A stretch of DNA of 40,313 nt from Opitutales bacterium (GCA_018607135.1 JABBCA010000062.1:1-40313); one strand, 5' to 3'. Counted from the stretch's first letter, positions 1 to 9,586 are shown. The notes: generated by a model not told the origin, from the letters alone. Numbers and translations are program-made.

Positions 1-101
1 CCCGATCAAACATTTTTTCATTCGGTATAATAGACTTACTCGCGTAAATTAAATCATACAAAAATGTGTATAAGGATATGGCGAGCAGGAGGGGGAGGGA
101 G

Positions 102-122
102 AACGTCCAACGTCCAATGTTG
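102..122. repeat. Short 7-bp tandem repeat (AACGTCC type)
   Basis: Two exact AACGTCC units (102-115) are followed by a diverged third, AATGTTG. The array sits 3' of the parvulin gene, which reads leftward and stops at 144. It is very short, and matters mainly because two other arrays with the same 7-bp period occur at 20990 and 40147. Confidence 0.5.
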
Positions 123-143
123 AATAGGTGTTCCTAGGCTAGA

Positions 144-1142
144 CTACAAGTAGTAGCGAATGTAAGAGGTGTTACGTAGGTCTTGTAGCCACTTTTCTTG
201 CGCGTCGCGCGCAAGTTCACCGATAAGAACATTCTCAATGATGTCGCGCACTGCGGAAATGGGTTGAATCATTTCTTTGCGATTATCTTCAGCGTAAAGA
301 ATGAAAATTGCATTGGAGAGTTCGATCGGTTGGCTGTATTGACCGGGCTCAAGGTTGAAGGCGACTTCACTGAGTTCTTTGCGAATGTCTTGGCGTTCGA
401 TCCAGCCCCAGTCGCCACCGCGGCGGCTCATTTGATCTTGGCTGTATTTGCGGGCCATGTCGCCAAAGTCGGCTCCGGAGTCGAGTTCACTGATCACTTG
501 CTTCGCGGTTTGGCGAAGCGGCACGAGGCCCTCGTCGGCCATCGGAGTCAGGATAATTTGGCGCAAGTGTAGCGACTCGCTTTGATAAAACTTAATTTTG
601 TTGCGGACGTAAAAATCTTCGATGCGCTCGGGGCTAATTTCTGATTGGGATCGACGATTTTCACTGCGCATCACATTGACGACCACTCGCTCGTAGACCT
701 CTTTCTTGTAATCGCGGGCGGTGATGCCACGGTTTTGCAAGTATTTGATAAAGCGTCCACGGTCGCCGCCAAAGTCGCGAGCAATGACTTCGTCATATTC
801 TTGGTCGATGTAGGAATCTGGGATGAGGATGCCTTTTTCTTCTGCCGCTTTTACAATGATAATGCGGTCGATCATGTTTTGCAGCACTTCTTTACTAATC
901 TCGTCAATGCGCTCGTTGAATTCTTGCTGGCTTTTTGCTTCTACCCGCAGGCGAGGGATGATCGGGTTGAGCTCTTGGCGGAGTTGTTCAACGGTAATGA
1001 TTTGGCCTTCTGCGACTGCGGCAACACCGTTACCGAGGCGAATGAGCGCTGGGTCTTGCGGGTTGTTGGTTTGAGCACTTGCGGTAGCGAGCGAAGTGAG
1101 GATTGCGATGAGTGAAAGAGTGAGTGTGCGTGTAAGCTTCAT
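144..1142 (-). CDS. Periplasmic SurA-like parvulin peptidyl-prolyl isomerase/chaperone
   Basis: This protein of 332 residues probably helps fold or escort outer-membrane and secreted proteins in the periplasm. It begins with a signal peptide (about residues 1-24, ending in an A-S-A-like cleavage site). A SurA_N/trigger-factor-like helical chaperone region covers roughly 30-165, and one parvulin (PpiC) domain lies at about 190-290, recognisable by LRQI, the [11 protein letters not shown] block and GGDWGW. E. coli SurA has two parvulin domains and this has one, so it is closer to the single-domain PrsA/SurA-like proteins common outside Proteobacteria. Its ATG overlaps the stop codon of mfd by 4 nt (ATGA), so translation is probably coupled to mfd. 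It is the last gene of this minus-strand block. The family assignment is firm; clients cannot be told from sequence. Confidence 0.9.
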   Translation of the reverse strand: MKLTRTLTLSLIAILTSLATASAQTNNPQDPALIRLGNGVAAVAEGQIITVEQLRQELNPIIPRLRVEAKSQQEFNERIDEISKEVLQNMIDRIIIVKAAEEKGILIPDSYIDQEYDEVIARDFGGDRGRFIKYLQNRGITARDYKKEVYERVVVNVMRSENRRSQSEISPERIEDFYVRNKIKFYQSESLHLRQIILTPMADEGLVPLRQTAKQVISELDSGADFGDMARKYSQDQMSRRGGDWGWIERQDIRKELSEVAFNLEPGQYSQPIELSNAIFILYAEDNRKEMIQPISAVRDIIENVLIGELARDAQEKWLQDLRNTSYIRYYL

Positions 1143-4100
1143 GGTCGCGCGTGGCGTGAAAGTAATTTCTGAATTTCGCCCAACCTTAGAAGTGGATCTT
1201 TCTTGGTCAAGCGGGGAAAACGGCTGCCTGTCTTTAAGAATTCGCCCGATTTTCCGATATGTGCGAGTCGGCAGATCAGTCGATCGCCCTCAGTTTCGAC
1301 TCGGCGGACCCCTGCAGCCTCTGCGAGCACTCGAATCTCACTGACTGCGATCAAGGCTAGGCCGGGCAGTGGAAGCTTGCCAAAGCGGTCGGTCATCTCC
1401 TCAGCGATCGCTTTGACGGCATCGCGATTCTCGGCGAGAGCGAGTCTGCGGTAGAGGTCAATTCGGAGGCGCGGCTCGGCTATGTATTCGGCAGGCAGCG
1501 CGGCTTCGATGACTTTGGCGGGACGCATGTATTCGGCCTCTTTGATCGCTGCAAAACTAGCGGTGCCGCTGGTATTACGTGAGCGACTGCCACCTTCGCC
1601 GGTGGCGATGAAGTCGAGCTTTACGTCCGCTCGTATGCGGTCGGAGCCAGCTTCTCCCTTGAGGCGAGAGACGCTTTGCTTGAGCAATTGGCAGTAGAGC
1701 TCAAAGCCCACCCCTGCGATATGGCCACTTTGTTGTGAGCCCAGGAGGTTGCCCGCGCCACGGAGTTCGAGGTCGCGCATGGCGATACGAAAGCCTGCGC
1801 CCAGCTGATTGTGCTGCTTGAGTGCGTTGAGGCGTTTTTGTGCCTGGTCCACCAGCGCGGCATGGCGATGGAGTAGCAGATAGGCATAGGCCTGACGTTT
1901 GAATCGACCCACACGCCCGCGAATTTGATACAGTTGTGCAAGGCCGAAACGATCCGCACCCTCAATGATCAGTGTGTTGCAATTGGGAATGTCGATGCCC
2001 GACTCGATAATCGTCGTGCAAACCAGCACATCAAATTTGCCCGCTACGAACTGGGTCATGACTTTTTCCAGCTGACCTTCCTCCATTTGCCCATGGCCGA
2101 CGGCGACCTTCAGCTTGGGGTGCATGTCATTGATTTTGGCGGCAACCGCTTCGATGGTAGAGACGCGGTTGTGCAGGTAGAAGACTTGGCCGCCGCGATC
2201 GGTTTCGGCTTGAATGGCACTTTTGACTAAGTCGTCTGAGTAGCTTTTGACGACGGTTTCGATAGGACGCCTGTCCACGGGGGGCGTTTCAATCACGCTC
2301 ATGGCCCGTGCGCCCGCCATCGCCATGTAGAGTGTGCGGGGGATCGGCGTCGCGCTGAGTGTAAGGATGTCGATGTCGGCGCGCAGTTGTTTGATGCGCT
2401 CCTTTTGGCGGACTCCAAAACGCTGCTCCTCGTCGACGACTAAAAGTCCGAGGTCTTGCACGTGGACGTCTTTACTGAGCAAGCGATGTGTGCCGATGAC
2501 GATATCGACCTTCCCTGCAGCGAGATCGGCGATGGTTTCTTTGTTTTGCTTCGATGTGCGGAAGCGGCTCACCATATCCACAATGATTGGATACTGTGCC
2601 ATGCGTTCTTGAAAGGTATTAAAGTGTTGTTGGCAGAGCACGGTGGTGGGCACGAGCACAGCCACCTGTTTGCCAGCTAAGACTGCTTTCAATGCCGCGC
2701 GAATCGCGACTTCGGTTTTTCCAAATCCAACGTCACCACAAATGAGGCGATCCATTGGCAGCTCGCTTTCCATGTCCGACTTACTGTCTTCGATGGCACG
2801 GAGTTGGTCGGGTGTTTCTTTGAAAGGGAATGCGGCTTCGAAGTTTTTTTGCCAAGGATGGTCAGGTGGAAATGCATAGCCGCCTGCTTGGCTGCGTTGG
2901 GCGTGCAGATTGAGCATTTCGGCTGCGTAGTCGAGTGTGGCGCGTTCAGCGGATTGGCGTGTTTTCTCCCATGCGGCTCCACCGACTTTGCCAAGTTTAG
3001 GATGGGCTTTTGTGAGCCCTACATAACGAGTGAGCAGGTGCGACTCATGTAGCGGCACATGGATGGTCATCTGTTCCGCAAACTCAACTGAGATGACTTC
3101 TTTCCAGCCGCCTTGAATCTCTAGACGCGTGAGTCCGCGAAAGAGGCACACGCCATGTTGCAGGTGCACCAGTGTGTCGCCATCGGCTAACTCGGTGAAG
3201 TCTAGTAACTGGTCGACTTGAGATAAGGTCGGTCGCGCGCGTTCTTGCTTGCTGCCGACTTTACGTTGGCGGCGGCCAAAATATTCGGTGTCGGTAATGA
3301 GTGCGACGCCTTTGGACTGTTTACTGGTTTTGACGCAGAGCCACTCCGTAGTTCCACGCACGATGAAGCCGCCAGTGGTAGAGCCTTCTAAGTAAATGGG
3401 TTTCAGTTTTGCAGTGAGCGGATTCTCGTTGAGCAATTCCTGAATCCGCGTGCGTTCGCTCGCGCCTGCAGTGACGAAAGCAATGGTGAGCGTGTCTTTT
3501 TTCGCCCAGTCGGCGATCTGGCTTTCGAATTTATTTCGAGCGCTTTGCTCCGATTCAAATCGGTCGAAGCCCACTTGGCTGGCATCAGAGTGTAGGCGGT
3601 AATTCTCGGTTGGCTCAATAGACATTTCAATACGAGTCACATCCTTAAACAGATGAGGATCCGTATCCACTTCACAAATACCAAGCAGTCGGTCTGCGTA
3701 TTGTTGTCTCGACGCTTTCAGCTGATAAAAGGAGCGGATCGTCGCAGCTGCGGACTGAGTGGTTTCAAAGCGATACGGATGTTCTCTGACGAGTAAGGCT
3801 GGGTCTTCGAGTAACCATTGTATCGCGGCTTCTGGTAGGTAGTCGCAGAATGCGCCTTCTTTGGAGTGAGACGTTTCACTACTCGCAGCTGCGGAAATCG
3901 TGATTGTAGCGATGCTTTCTTTGGTTCGCTGACTGGCAGGGTCGAAGCTTCGAATGCTCTCAATCTCATCGCCGAAGAAATCGATTCGATAAGGTTCAAG
4001 GGCATCATAGGGGTAGATGTCGATGAGCCCGCCTCGTGTGGCGAGTTGCCCCGGGTGCTCGCAGAGCGCTTCGGAATCGTAGTTGAGTTCTTCAGTGAGT

Positions 4101-4537
4101 CGTTTCGTGAGTTCAGTAAATGAGTGTTCCTCGCCGACGCGTAGTTTAATTTGGTCGGCTTCAAATTGCTGCCGAATCGGACATAAGCCGAAGAGTGCTT
4201 CGGGAGTCGCGACTAATAAGCGCTTGTGAGTGCTTGGGCGTAACAGTGCACTCAAGACTGTGAGGCGGTCGCAGATTCGATCTGCGCGTCTGCGTGCATC
4301 GATGTCTGGCGTAGGGTCTTCCGGGAAGTGGAGGATCTCCACCGTTTGGCCTGCCCAGTTTATGTAGGTTTCGACTTCACTGGTGAGCTCTTGGGCGCGA
4401 CGTGGGTCGGCTACCAGTGTAATCGATACGCTATGAGCTGTCTGTTTCAGGCAACCGGCAATCAGCGCCGCACGCGCTTCGACACTGACCCCGTGAAACA
4501 GAGAGTCGCTTGCAGTGCAATTGAAAGTGGTTGCCAT
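1139..4537 (-). CDS. mfd: Transcription-repair coupling factor Mfd
   Basis: Mfd removes RNA polymerase stalled at DNA lesions and recruits UvrA, starting transcription-coupled excision repair. At 1132 residues it is close to the E. coli length (1148). The order of parts is typical: an N-terminal UvrB-like region that binds UvrA, a CarD-like RNA-polymerase interaction domain at about 442-515 ([13 protein letters not shown]), a RecG-like helicase core with Walker [10 protein letters not shown] near 604 and a DEEQ box near 701 followed by [12 protein letters not shown], helicase motifs V/VI ([16 protein letters not shown]), and the C-terminal TRCF domain. Start: ATG at 4537. The gene lies downstream of rnc in the same direction, separated by about 230 bp carrying GTAG-type repeats, and overlaps the following parvulin gene by 4 nt. 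Nothing essential appears missing. Confidence 0.98.
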   Translation of the reverse strand: MATTFNCTASDSLFHGVSVEARAALIAGCLKQTAHSVSITLVADPRRAQELTSEVETYINWAGQTVEILHFPEDPTPDIDARRRADRICDRLTVLSALLRPSTHKRLLVATPEALFGLCPIRQQFEADQIKLRVGEEHSFTELTKRLTEELNYDSEALCEHPGQLATRGGLIDIYPYDALEPYRIDFFGDEIESIRSFDPASQRTKESIATITISAAASSETSHSKEGAFCDYLPEAAIQWLLEDPALLVREHPYRFETTQSAAATIRSFYQLKASRQQYADRLLGICEVDTDPHLFKDVTRIEMSIEPTENYRLHSDASQVGFDRFESEQSARNKFESQIADWAKKDTLTIAFVTAGASERTRIQELLNENPLTAKLKPIYLEGSTTGGFIVRGTTEWLCVKTSKQSKGVALITDTEYFGRRQRKVGSKQERARPTLSQVDQLLDFTELADGDTLVHLQHGVCLFRGLTRLEIQGGWKEVISVEFAEQMTIHVPLHESHLLTRYVGLTKAHPKLGKVGGAAWEKTRQSAERATLDYAAEMLNLHAQRSQAGGYAFPPDHPWQKNFEAAFPFKETPDQLRAIEDSKSDMESELPMDRLICGDVGFGKTEVAIRAALKAVLAGKQVAVLVPTTVLCQQHFNTFQERMAQYPIIVDMVSRFRTSKQNKETIADLAAGKVDIVIGTHRLLSKDVHVQDLGLLVVDEEQRFGVRQKERIKQLRADIDILTLSATPIPRTLYMAMAGARAMSVIETPPVDRRPIETVVKSYSDDLVKSAIQAETDRGGQVFYLHNRVSTIEAVAAKINDMHPKLKVAVGHGQMEEGQLEKVMTQFVAGKFDVLVCTTIIESGIDIPNCNTLIIEGADRFGLAQLYQIRGRVGRFKRQAYAYLLLHRHAALVDQAQKRLNALKQHNQLGAGFRIAMRDLELRGAGNLLGSQQSGHIAGVGFELYCQLLKQSVSRLKGEAGSDRIRADVKLDFIATGEGGSRSRNTSGTASFAAIKEAEYMRPAKVIEAALPAEYIAEPRLRIDLYRRLALAENRDAVKAIAEEMTDRFGKLPLPGLALIAVSEIRVLAEAAGVRRVETEGDRLICRLAHIGKSGEFLKTGSRFPRLTKKDPLLRLGEIQKLLSRHARP

Positions 4538-4560
4538 GAAGGGTGATGTCTTTGTGGTAG

Positions 4561-4704
4561 GTAGCCGCTTGTAGGCGCTTTTATCTTAGTTTAGTCTCGA
4601 TTATAGACTGCTCGCGTGAGATCGCCTTTAAACTGGACCAAAAGCTCACGCTTTCGGCTACAGTCTATGATTGGTAGCCGAATCGGTAACGATTTGGTCA
4701 AATC
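4561..4704. repeat. Cluster of three GTAGCCG-headed REP-like palindromic units
   Basis: Three copies of a small palindromic repeat with head GTAGCCG lie between rnc and mfd. Unit a reads on + from 4561. Unit b reads on - from 4661 to 4636. Unit c reads on + from 4674 to 4699. Units b and c have the same plan: GTAGCCG, a 5-bp stem with a 4-base GTRA loop, then TGGTC. The stem is AAAGC/GCTTT in b and AATCG/CGATT in c, so the sequence changed while pairing was kept. Units a and b face each other, forming a long inverted repeat (GTAGCCG 4561-4567, CGGCTAC 4655-4661) that also contains GCGTGAG/CTCACGC. A GTAG head followed by a palindrome is the hallmark of REP sequences mobilised by REP-associated tyrosine transposases; no such transposase is in the window. 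Confidence 0.7.
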
Positions 4705-4766
4705 GAGGCAGTGTTCGGGTGATTGTCTGCCAACCATTACAATAGATCCTCGCATGCTTTTCGTGG

Positions 4767-5444
4767 CTATCTAATCACTAGCTTCAGCGCGTTTTTGGCG
4801 GCATCTGACTCGGCAGCTTTTTTTGAAGTGCCAGAACCTTTCGCCAAGAGTGCTCCTTTGATTGATACGCTCGCTTGGTAGTGGCGATGGTGATCGGGGC
4901 CTTCGGCGGCGAGTTCATGGTATTCTGGGGTTAAGCCTGCGTGCGCCTGCTGTGCCCATTCTTGGAGCTGCCCTTTTGGGTTCTTTGATTGGTTGCTGAT
5001 GTCTGCATTCTGTATGCGATCACCAAAGAGTTTGAGTATCGTTGCTCTGGCTGCATCCATCCCGCCGTCCAAAAAAATGGCGCCAAAGATCGCTTCGAGG
5101 GCGTCTTCCAGCATCGCGTGGCTTGGTTCTGGGTGGTGTTCACGATGCCCGTCGCTGACTTGAAGGTGCATACTTAGGCCTATTTCGACGGCTTTTTTGG
5201 CCAATGACTTGCCATTGACGATACTTGCGCGCACGCGATCCATCGTGCCCTCGTCGATGCTGTCGTAGGTCTGGTAGAGGGCTTCAGCAATCACGAGGTC
5301 GAGCACTGCATCGCCCAAGAATTCGAGGCGTTGGTTGTGCCCAGTCGGGAACTCGCAGCTTGCGTGGGTGAGTGCGAGAGCGAGTTTTTCGGGATCTTTG
5401 AATGTGTAGCCGATTTGAGCTTCTAAAGTGCGGGAATCTGTCAT
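4767..5444 (-). CDS. rnc: Ribonuclease III
   Basis: RNase III cuts double-stranded RNA and processes rRNA precursors and some mRNAs. The 225-residue protein has the usual RNase III domain (about 1-150) followed by a double-stranded-RNA-binding domain (about 155-224, with the GxGxSKKAAE helix). Catalytic acidic residues fall at the same numbers as in E. coli: E41, D45, E65, D114 and E117. Position 38 of the signature, usually Glu (NERLEFLGD), is Gln here; this is also seen in some family members and probably tolerated, but it is a visible departure. Start: ATG at 5444, facing the divergent phoH gene across about 95 bp. mfd follows on the same strand. Confidence 0.97.
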   Translation of the reverse strand: MTDSRTLEAQIGYTFKDPEKLALALTHASCEFPTGHNQRLEFLGDAVLDLVIAEALYQTYDSIDEGTMDRVRASIVNGKSLAKKAVEIGLSMHLQVSDGHREHHPEPSHAMLEDALEAIFGAIFLDGGMDAARATILKLFGDRIQNADISNQSKNPKGQLQEWAQQAHAGLTPEYHELAAEGPDHHRHYQASVSIKGALLAKGSGTSKKAAESDAAKNALKLVIR

Positions 5445-5539
5445 GTTTTGAGTAAAAAAGAGGTGTTAGCTGCTTTACGGCTTGCGCCCGTAGTTTCTGC
5501 TAGATTGCTTATTTATAGTTCAATAACCGCAGGCTGCAA

Positions 5540-7126
5540 ATGTCAGTTTGCAATAAAGTTGCTACCAATATCAGTCCCTTGCCGAAACAAAAATCGAACC
5601 CATCCAAGGCCAAAATATTTGTCCTTGATACCAACGTCCTCCTTCATGACCCGCAGTGTCTACATAAATTTGAGGATAATACATTAGCCATACCTGTCGA
5701 AGTTCTTGAGGAACTGGATCGTAAAAAGTCCGCTCCGGGGGAGCTGGGTTTTGCTGCACGTAAGATCCATCGTGATTTGCGGGCCTTATTTGACGATGAC
5801 TTGCTTGAGACGCCCGAGCTCTCGGGGCAGGGGAGTTCGGCGCTGAGTCGAGATCTCGCCAACGGCGGGCGCTTGATTGTGGTGATCAACGATTATTTCG
5901 TCAGTGGTGACCCAGCGAGCGAGGGAATGAATCGCCTGAAAGCTACCTTGGTGGACATGGAGAAAATGGACAGCCGTATTTTGGCGTCGGTTTTCTTTTT
6001 GAAAGAAGTGTGCAGTGACAGTCGTGTGATTCTTGTCACTAAGGACGCCAACATGGCGCTCAAGGGGATTGCGCTCGGTCTTGAAGTGCAGGACTACATG
6101 AATGACAAGGTCACCACTTCAAAAATCGGTGGTGGCTTTAAGACGGTGAAGGTCGATGCGACTGATTATCAGCGATTTGTTCTAGAGCACGGTGTCGATC
6201 TCTCGCCGGAGCAGACCAGTCATCTATTCATCAACGAATATATTTATTTGAGCGATGGAGAAAACACGGAGCCTGCGCGCTATCGTGGAGATGGTCAGAT
6301 CGAGGCCTTGATACTCGGCCCAGAGGTGGGAATTAAGATTCCGAAGGGGATTAAGATACATCCGCTCAACGACGAACAGCGTATGTTGATGGATGCGATC
6401 CTCGATGAAGATATCAAACTCGTTACTTGTTGCGGCAAAGCGGGCACTGGTAAGACGCTTGTGAGTATTGCGATGGCGCTCTATCAGACACTGGGCGAAG
6501 ATAATTTATACGAGCGTGTCTTTATTACACGTCCTTTGGTTCATATTGGTAAGGACACGGGTGCGCTGCCGGGCACGCTGGATGAAAAAATGGCGCCTTA
6601 CATTGCGCCCTTCTACGATAATTTGGAAGTGCTCTTTAGTAACCGTAAAGTATCGAAGGAGCCTGAAGCGGAGCAGGGGACTAAGTTGGATCGTATTACC
6701 TCAAATCGGAAGCGCAAGAAAGCGATGGCAAAACTCGCGAAGCAACCCGCGCAAGGCGATGCATCGGATGAGGAGGGCCCCATGACACGCAAGCCTTACC
6801 AGTTCCTTTTTGACTTTGGAATCGTCGAAGTCGAAGCGATGACCTTTATCCGAGGTCGCTCACTCGCAAATACCATTTTCATTATCGATGAAGCGCAAAA
6901 TCTGACTCCGCACGAAGCGAAGACAGTGGTCAGCCGTATGGCGGAAGGTTCGAAGGTGATCTTACTCGGCGACCCCTATCAGGTGGATAGTATGTTTCTG
7001 GATGCTTGGTCGAATGGTTTGGTGCATACCGCCCAGCGATTGAAGGGCACCGAGATCACCGCGCACCTAGAGTTGCTTACCGGGGTTCGTTCTGAGTTGG
7101 CGGAGCTCGCGGCGGATTTGTTGTAG
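5540..7126 (+). CDS. PIN domain-PhoH family ATPase (YlaK type)
   Basis: The 528-residue protein joins an N-terminal PIN nuclease-like domain (about 25-175; [13 protein letters not shown] with the first acidic residue at D30, then further conserved acids) to a C-terminal PhoH NTPase domain. The PhoH part shows Walker A GKAGTGKT near 299, a Walker B-like IDEAQN and GDPYQVD. PIN-PhoH proteins are linked to RNA unwinding and cleavage in other bacteria; the cellular target here is unknown. The start ATG at 5540 is the first in frame with a weak GCAGG upstream. The protein ends in LLL, and its TAG stop (7124-7126) lies inside the GTAG head of the adjacent palindromic repeat, so the repeat appears to have landed on, or supplied, the end of the gene. 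Confidence 0.93.
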   Translation: MSVCNKVATNISPLPKQKSNPSKAKIFVLDTNVLLHDPQCLHKFEDNTLAIPVEVLEELDRKKSAPGELGFAARKIHRDLRALFDDDLLETPELSGQGSSALSRDLANGGRLIVVINDYFVSGDPASEGMNRLKATLVDMEKMDSRILASVFFLKEVCSDSRVILVTKDANMALKGIALGLEVQDYMNDKVTTSKIGGGFKTVKVDATDYQRFVLEHGVDLSPEQTSHLFINEYIYLSDGENTEPARYRGDGQIEALILGPEVGIKIPKGIKIHPLNDEQRMLMDAILDEDIKLVTCCGKAGTGKTLVSIAMALYQTLGEDNLYERVFITRPLVHIGKDTGALPGTLDEKMAPYIAPFYDNLEVLFSNRKVSKEPEAEQGTKLDRITSNRKRKKAMAKLAKQPAQGDASDEEGPMTRKPYQFLFDFGIVEVEAMTFIRGRSLANTIFIIDEAQNLTPHEAKTVVSRMAEGSKVILLGDPYQVDSMFLDAWSNGLVHTAQRLKGTEITAHLELLTGVRSELAELAADLL

Positions 7127-7199
7127 GGCGTGGGGGCGCAGCTTGATGCGCCCACGTTTCTTCAGTTTCTGGAAGCGGGCGCGTCAAGTCGCGCCCTAC
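7123..7199. repeat. GTAG-headed inverted REP pair (REPIN-like) after phoH
   Basis: Two inverted copies of a GTAGGGCG-headed unit face each other (GTAGGGCG 7123-7130, CGCCCTAC 7192-7199). Each half folds on itself: CGTGGG-gg-CGCA pairs with TGCG-CCCACG (7129-7156), and GGGCGCG pairs with CGCGCCC around a six-base loop (7177-7196). The two loops carry complementary CTTGA and TCAAG. The stop codon of phoH is the TAG of the left head. The element may also protect or terminate the phoH transcript, although there is no U-run. Confidence 0.7.
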
Positions 7200-7318
7200 G
7201 GATTTGGAGTCGAGGGGTCAACCCTCTCCTGCGGTTTCCGGTGATCCCTATTTCTTTGTGTCTTAGAGTGTTTCTCAAAAGTGATTGCGTCTGCCTTGAA
7301 CCCGGATTATGAAATAGG

Positions 7319-7562
7319 ATGAGCAAGGTGCCCGGCAACTGACGAAGCTCGGCAGAGCGAAGATGGTGCACCTCTTGAGGTGTGCCATAAGGGAAGGCGA
7401 AACGGGTGCCCTTTGGGCGGTTTCAACGAACAAGGCCGATGGAGTCACCGCTCAGCGGGATGACTGCTGGCCTGACAGGCAGCCATGTGCCTTGGTCGCC
7501 TAAGGGATTTTTGAGCACCCTCTTGGTGAGCACATTTCGAATGCGATACATTAGAAATGTGC
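7319..7562 (+). ncRNA. Candidate HEARO/omega-RNA-like structured RNA, orphan
   Basis: No convincing protein is encoded here, but the + strand is full of nested complementary segments. They are: GGTGC 7327-7331 with GCACC 7515-7519; an 11-bp hairpin 7363-7373/7378-7388 with two G-U pairs; AGGCGA 7395-7400 with TCGCCT 7496-7501; GCCC-TTT-GGGC at 7408-7418; CAAGGC 7431-7436 with GCCTTG 7489-7494 enclosing ATG/CAT and two hairpins (GTCACCGC-TCA-GCGG-GA-TGAC at 7444-7464, GCT-G-GCCT-GAC-AGGC-AGC at 7466-7483); and a terminal hairpin GCACATTTC/GAAATGTGC 7530-7562 with four further inner pairs. Size, branched layout and short blocks such as CGATGGAG recall the HEARO RNA family, now known as the guide (omega) RNA of IscB nucleases. 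No iscB or other HNH gene is in the window. The family match is from memory of its features; the structure itself is seen directly. Confidence 0.5.
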
Positions 7563-7726
7563 CTAATATAGAGAAGCTTGCAAATTGAATCCTATTGCTC
7601 AGAAAGTCCGCTTGCATCGTTCGGGTTTAAGAATCGCAGATGATGGCTATTCTAAATACGTATTGATCTGTGTGAGTTAGGTTCTATCTGCGGTTCAATG
7701 TATTACCTTTTATAGTCGCAGTTGTA
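7563..7726. other. Non-coding tail between the structured RNA and the TPR gene
   Basis: No supportable gene, terminator or promoter is visible here. It may include the right end of whatever element carried the structured RNA, but no flanking target duplication could be recognised by eye. The stretch 7200-7318, left of the RNA, is likewise empty, apart from two ATGA tetranucleotides (7309-7312 and 7319-7322) at its edge. Confidence 0.4.
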
Positions 7727-9391
7727 TTAGGAGTCCAGCTCTAGTAGGTTCTGATTATTTTCGCGTAGGATTGCACTCAATTCAATCAGCAGGCTTTCGC
7801 GGTCTGGTGTGAAGATGAATCGATCACTGCCTAGTTTCCGGTATGCCTCGAGCAGCAGGTCCATTTGCGGGCGACGCATTTGAAGTAGACGTGTAAGTAG
7901 CTTATTTAAATCTTCCGTATTCCCCAACGCCAACTCGACCCTGATGAGTTCCGAGAGAATCAACTGATTGGTGGGCGTGGATTGGTAGGCGCTACTTAAT
8001 ATTTTACGAGCTTGCTGAGGACGTTCGATATTATTGAAGCGACGAGCGACGGCTAAGAAGGTAGCTGGTTGTTGATTGGATTCGTCTAGGAAGTCTTGGA
8101 GGTAGATTTCTCCAAGGTCCGGGCGATTGGCTCCGTAAGATGCAACTGCGCGGAGGCTATTGAAGATCGCCCAACGTCTAGATAACCATTCTGGGCTTTC
8201 TTTTAACAGTTCTTCAGCGAAATTAAGGGCACCTGAGTAATCTTCGTTGACCAAGTGTGACTCGATGAGTAAGAGCGCAAAAGCTTCAATGCTGAATTCG
8301 TTTTCGAGGGCTTCCTCATAAGTTCTTCGAGCGAGATCAATATTACCTGTGTCTGCGGCGAAATTGGCGAGGGCTTGAAGCGCGGTAGTGTCTTGCCTGA
8401 ACTGCTGCAGCATTCGTTTGGTTTCACGCGCTTCACGCTCTAAATCGCCCGACTTGTTGTATATATATAATAGCTCTAGCCGTGGGGCCGCACTCAGTGG
8501 GTCGGCCACGTTTCGCAAAATCGCATAACGTCGAGCTTGGTCAATTTCACCCATTTCTCGATGATATCGGCTTAACTGCATGAGTAGGGGTTCCGAATTC
8601 GGAAACTTGGGGATCGACTCTTCCATTTTGCTGATTGCGGACAGTTTGTTGCCGCGATCCCAACTAATTTGGGCTGAGAGAAGTAGCCCTTCTAGGGATT
8701 CTATCAGGTTATAAGAAAGTAAATAATCATCAGCGCGATCATAGTTACCTCGCAGGTAATTGGCGTTTGCTGCGCCAAATGCTAAAGTTCGGTTGATGTC
8801 GGTAAGCTCGGGCTCTGTGGGTAAATGCTCGTCTGCTATGGTTTGGATGGCAGTGTCCATTTGGTGTCGCAGTAATATGCGAATGGTGCCTTTGAGGAAA
8901 TCTAGGTCATCAATGCCCCCGTAGTCCAATCCCTTGATCATTAAATCGGCAGCGATGTCTGGGCGCTTGATTGCTACCTCGTAAAATTCTGATAGAACAG
9001 CTCTGCCCTCTAAATTGCTTGGGGAGCGTGTGACGCCCAATCGGAGGAGGCGAAGTGCGTCGCGAAAATCGCCTGCTTTAATTGCGATGAGCCCCTTTTC
9101 GATGTGATAATCACCCATCTCCTTACGGTGTTCATCAAGGCGAAATGGCAAACTCACCATTCCTGTATATTCAACACTTTCAAAATCTTTCTTATACTTG
9201 AAGTAGAAAAATAAAACACCAGCAAATGACAACCACGCGACCACAAATAAAGCTACAAAGCTACTAAAGATCCTTCCCCAGCGGATTACGATCTGGGTTT
9301 TACCGTCAGCCCCTTTGCGCTGTAGCGCGAATCCTAGCAGTATGCTCTTTTCTCTATTAATGCGACTTATGGGGCGTGTGTCTGTTTTCAT
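7727..9391 (-). CDS. Membrane-anchored TPR-repeat protein of the polysaccharide export locus
   Basis: The protein of 554 residues has a short basic N-terminus, one membrane segment (about 41-64, rich in F, V and L) and then a long array of helical tetratricopeptide-like repeats to the C-terminus, with repeated A/G-x-x-x-Y/A-x-A patterns (e.g. LARRTYEEALENE, ARRYAILRNVADP). It is predicted to be anchored in the inner membrane with the repeats in the periplasm. It is divergent from, and shares a 195-bp promoter region with, the outer-membrane beta-barrel gene of an exopolysaccharide export module. In other bacteria, TPR proteins in polysaccharide or PEP-CTERM-associated loci act as assembly scaffolds bridging inner and outer membrane components; such a role here is inferred. 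No catalytic motif is seen. Confidence 0.75.
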   Translation of the reverse strand: MKTDTRPISRINREKSILLGFALQRKGADGKTQIVIRWGRIFSSFVALFVVAWLSFAGVLFFYFKYKKDFESVEYTGMVSLPFRLDEHRKEMGDYHIEKGLIAIKAGDFRDALRLLRLGVTRSPSNLEGRAVLSEFYEVAIKRPDIAADLMIKGLDYGGIDDLDFLKGTIRILLRHQMDTAIQTIADEHLPTEPELTDINRTLAFGAANANYLRGNYDRADDYLLSYNLIESLEGLLLSAQISWDRGNKLSAISKMEESIPKFPNSEPLLMQLSRYHREMGEIDQARRYAILRNVADPLSAAPRLELLYIYNKSGDLEREARETKRMLQQFRQDTTALQALANFAADTGNIDLARRTYEEALENEFSIEAFALLLIESHLVNEDYSGALNFAEELLKESPEWLSRRWAIFNSLRAVASYGANRPDLGEIYLQDFLDESNQQPATFLAVARRFNNIERPQQARKILSSAYQSTPTNQLILSELIRVELALGNTEDLNKLLTRLLQMRRPQMDLLLEAYRKLGSDRFIFTPDRESLLIELSAILRENNQNLLELDS

Positions 9392-9521
9392 TAGTTAATA
9401 ATTGCGAATCGTTTGTTAATATAGCTGAACTAAACATATGGCTTCGCCAAGCTCAAATCGAATACTCTTTCTGGTTGCAGTTTGCGATTTCGGCTTCCAT
9501 TATTATGCGGTTAAATAATCA

Positions 9522-9550
9522 TTGATTATACATGGAATAGCACTTTAATG
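9522..9550 (+). promoter_or_regulatory. Possible sigma-70 promoter of the export operon
   Basis: TTGATT (9522-9527) and TTTAAT (9544-9549) are separated by 16 bp, about 37 bp before the beta-barrel start codon, within the only intergenic region upstream of the export genes. It is a weak match, called by eye. Confidence 0.3.
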
Positions 9551-9586
9551 GTCTAGATAAAGTTCCCCACCCCAGATTTTTGCTTA

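Noticed and set aside
26-31. Perfect TATAAT on the + strand at the left edge
   Set aside because: No matching -35 element lies 16-18 bp upstream, and no + strand gene follows; the rightward DNA is antisense to the parvulin gene.
7319-7562. Cobalamin riboswitch, RNase P RNA or tmRNA
   Set aside because: The B12-box, the P-RNA GAGGAAAGTCC block and the tmRNA tag/tRNA-like ends are not present; the arms fit HEARO-like architecture better.
7162-7617. Minus-strand readings of 69 and 64 codons
   Set aside because: They run through the paired arms of the structured RNA, lack an RBS, signal or known motif, and are best explained as chance openings.
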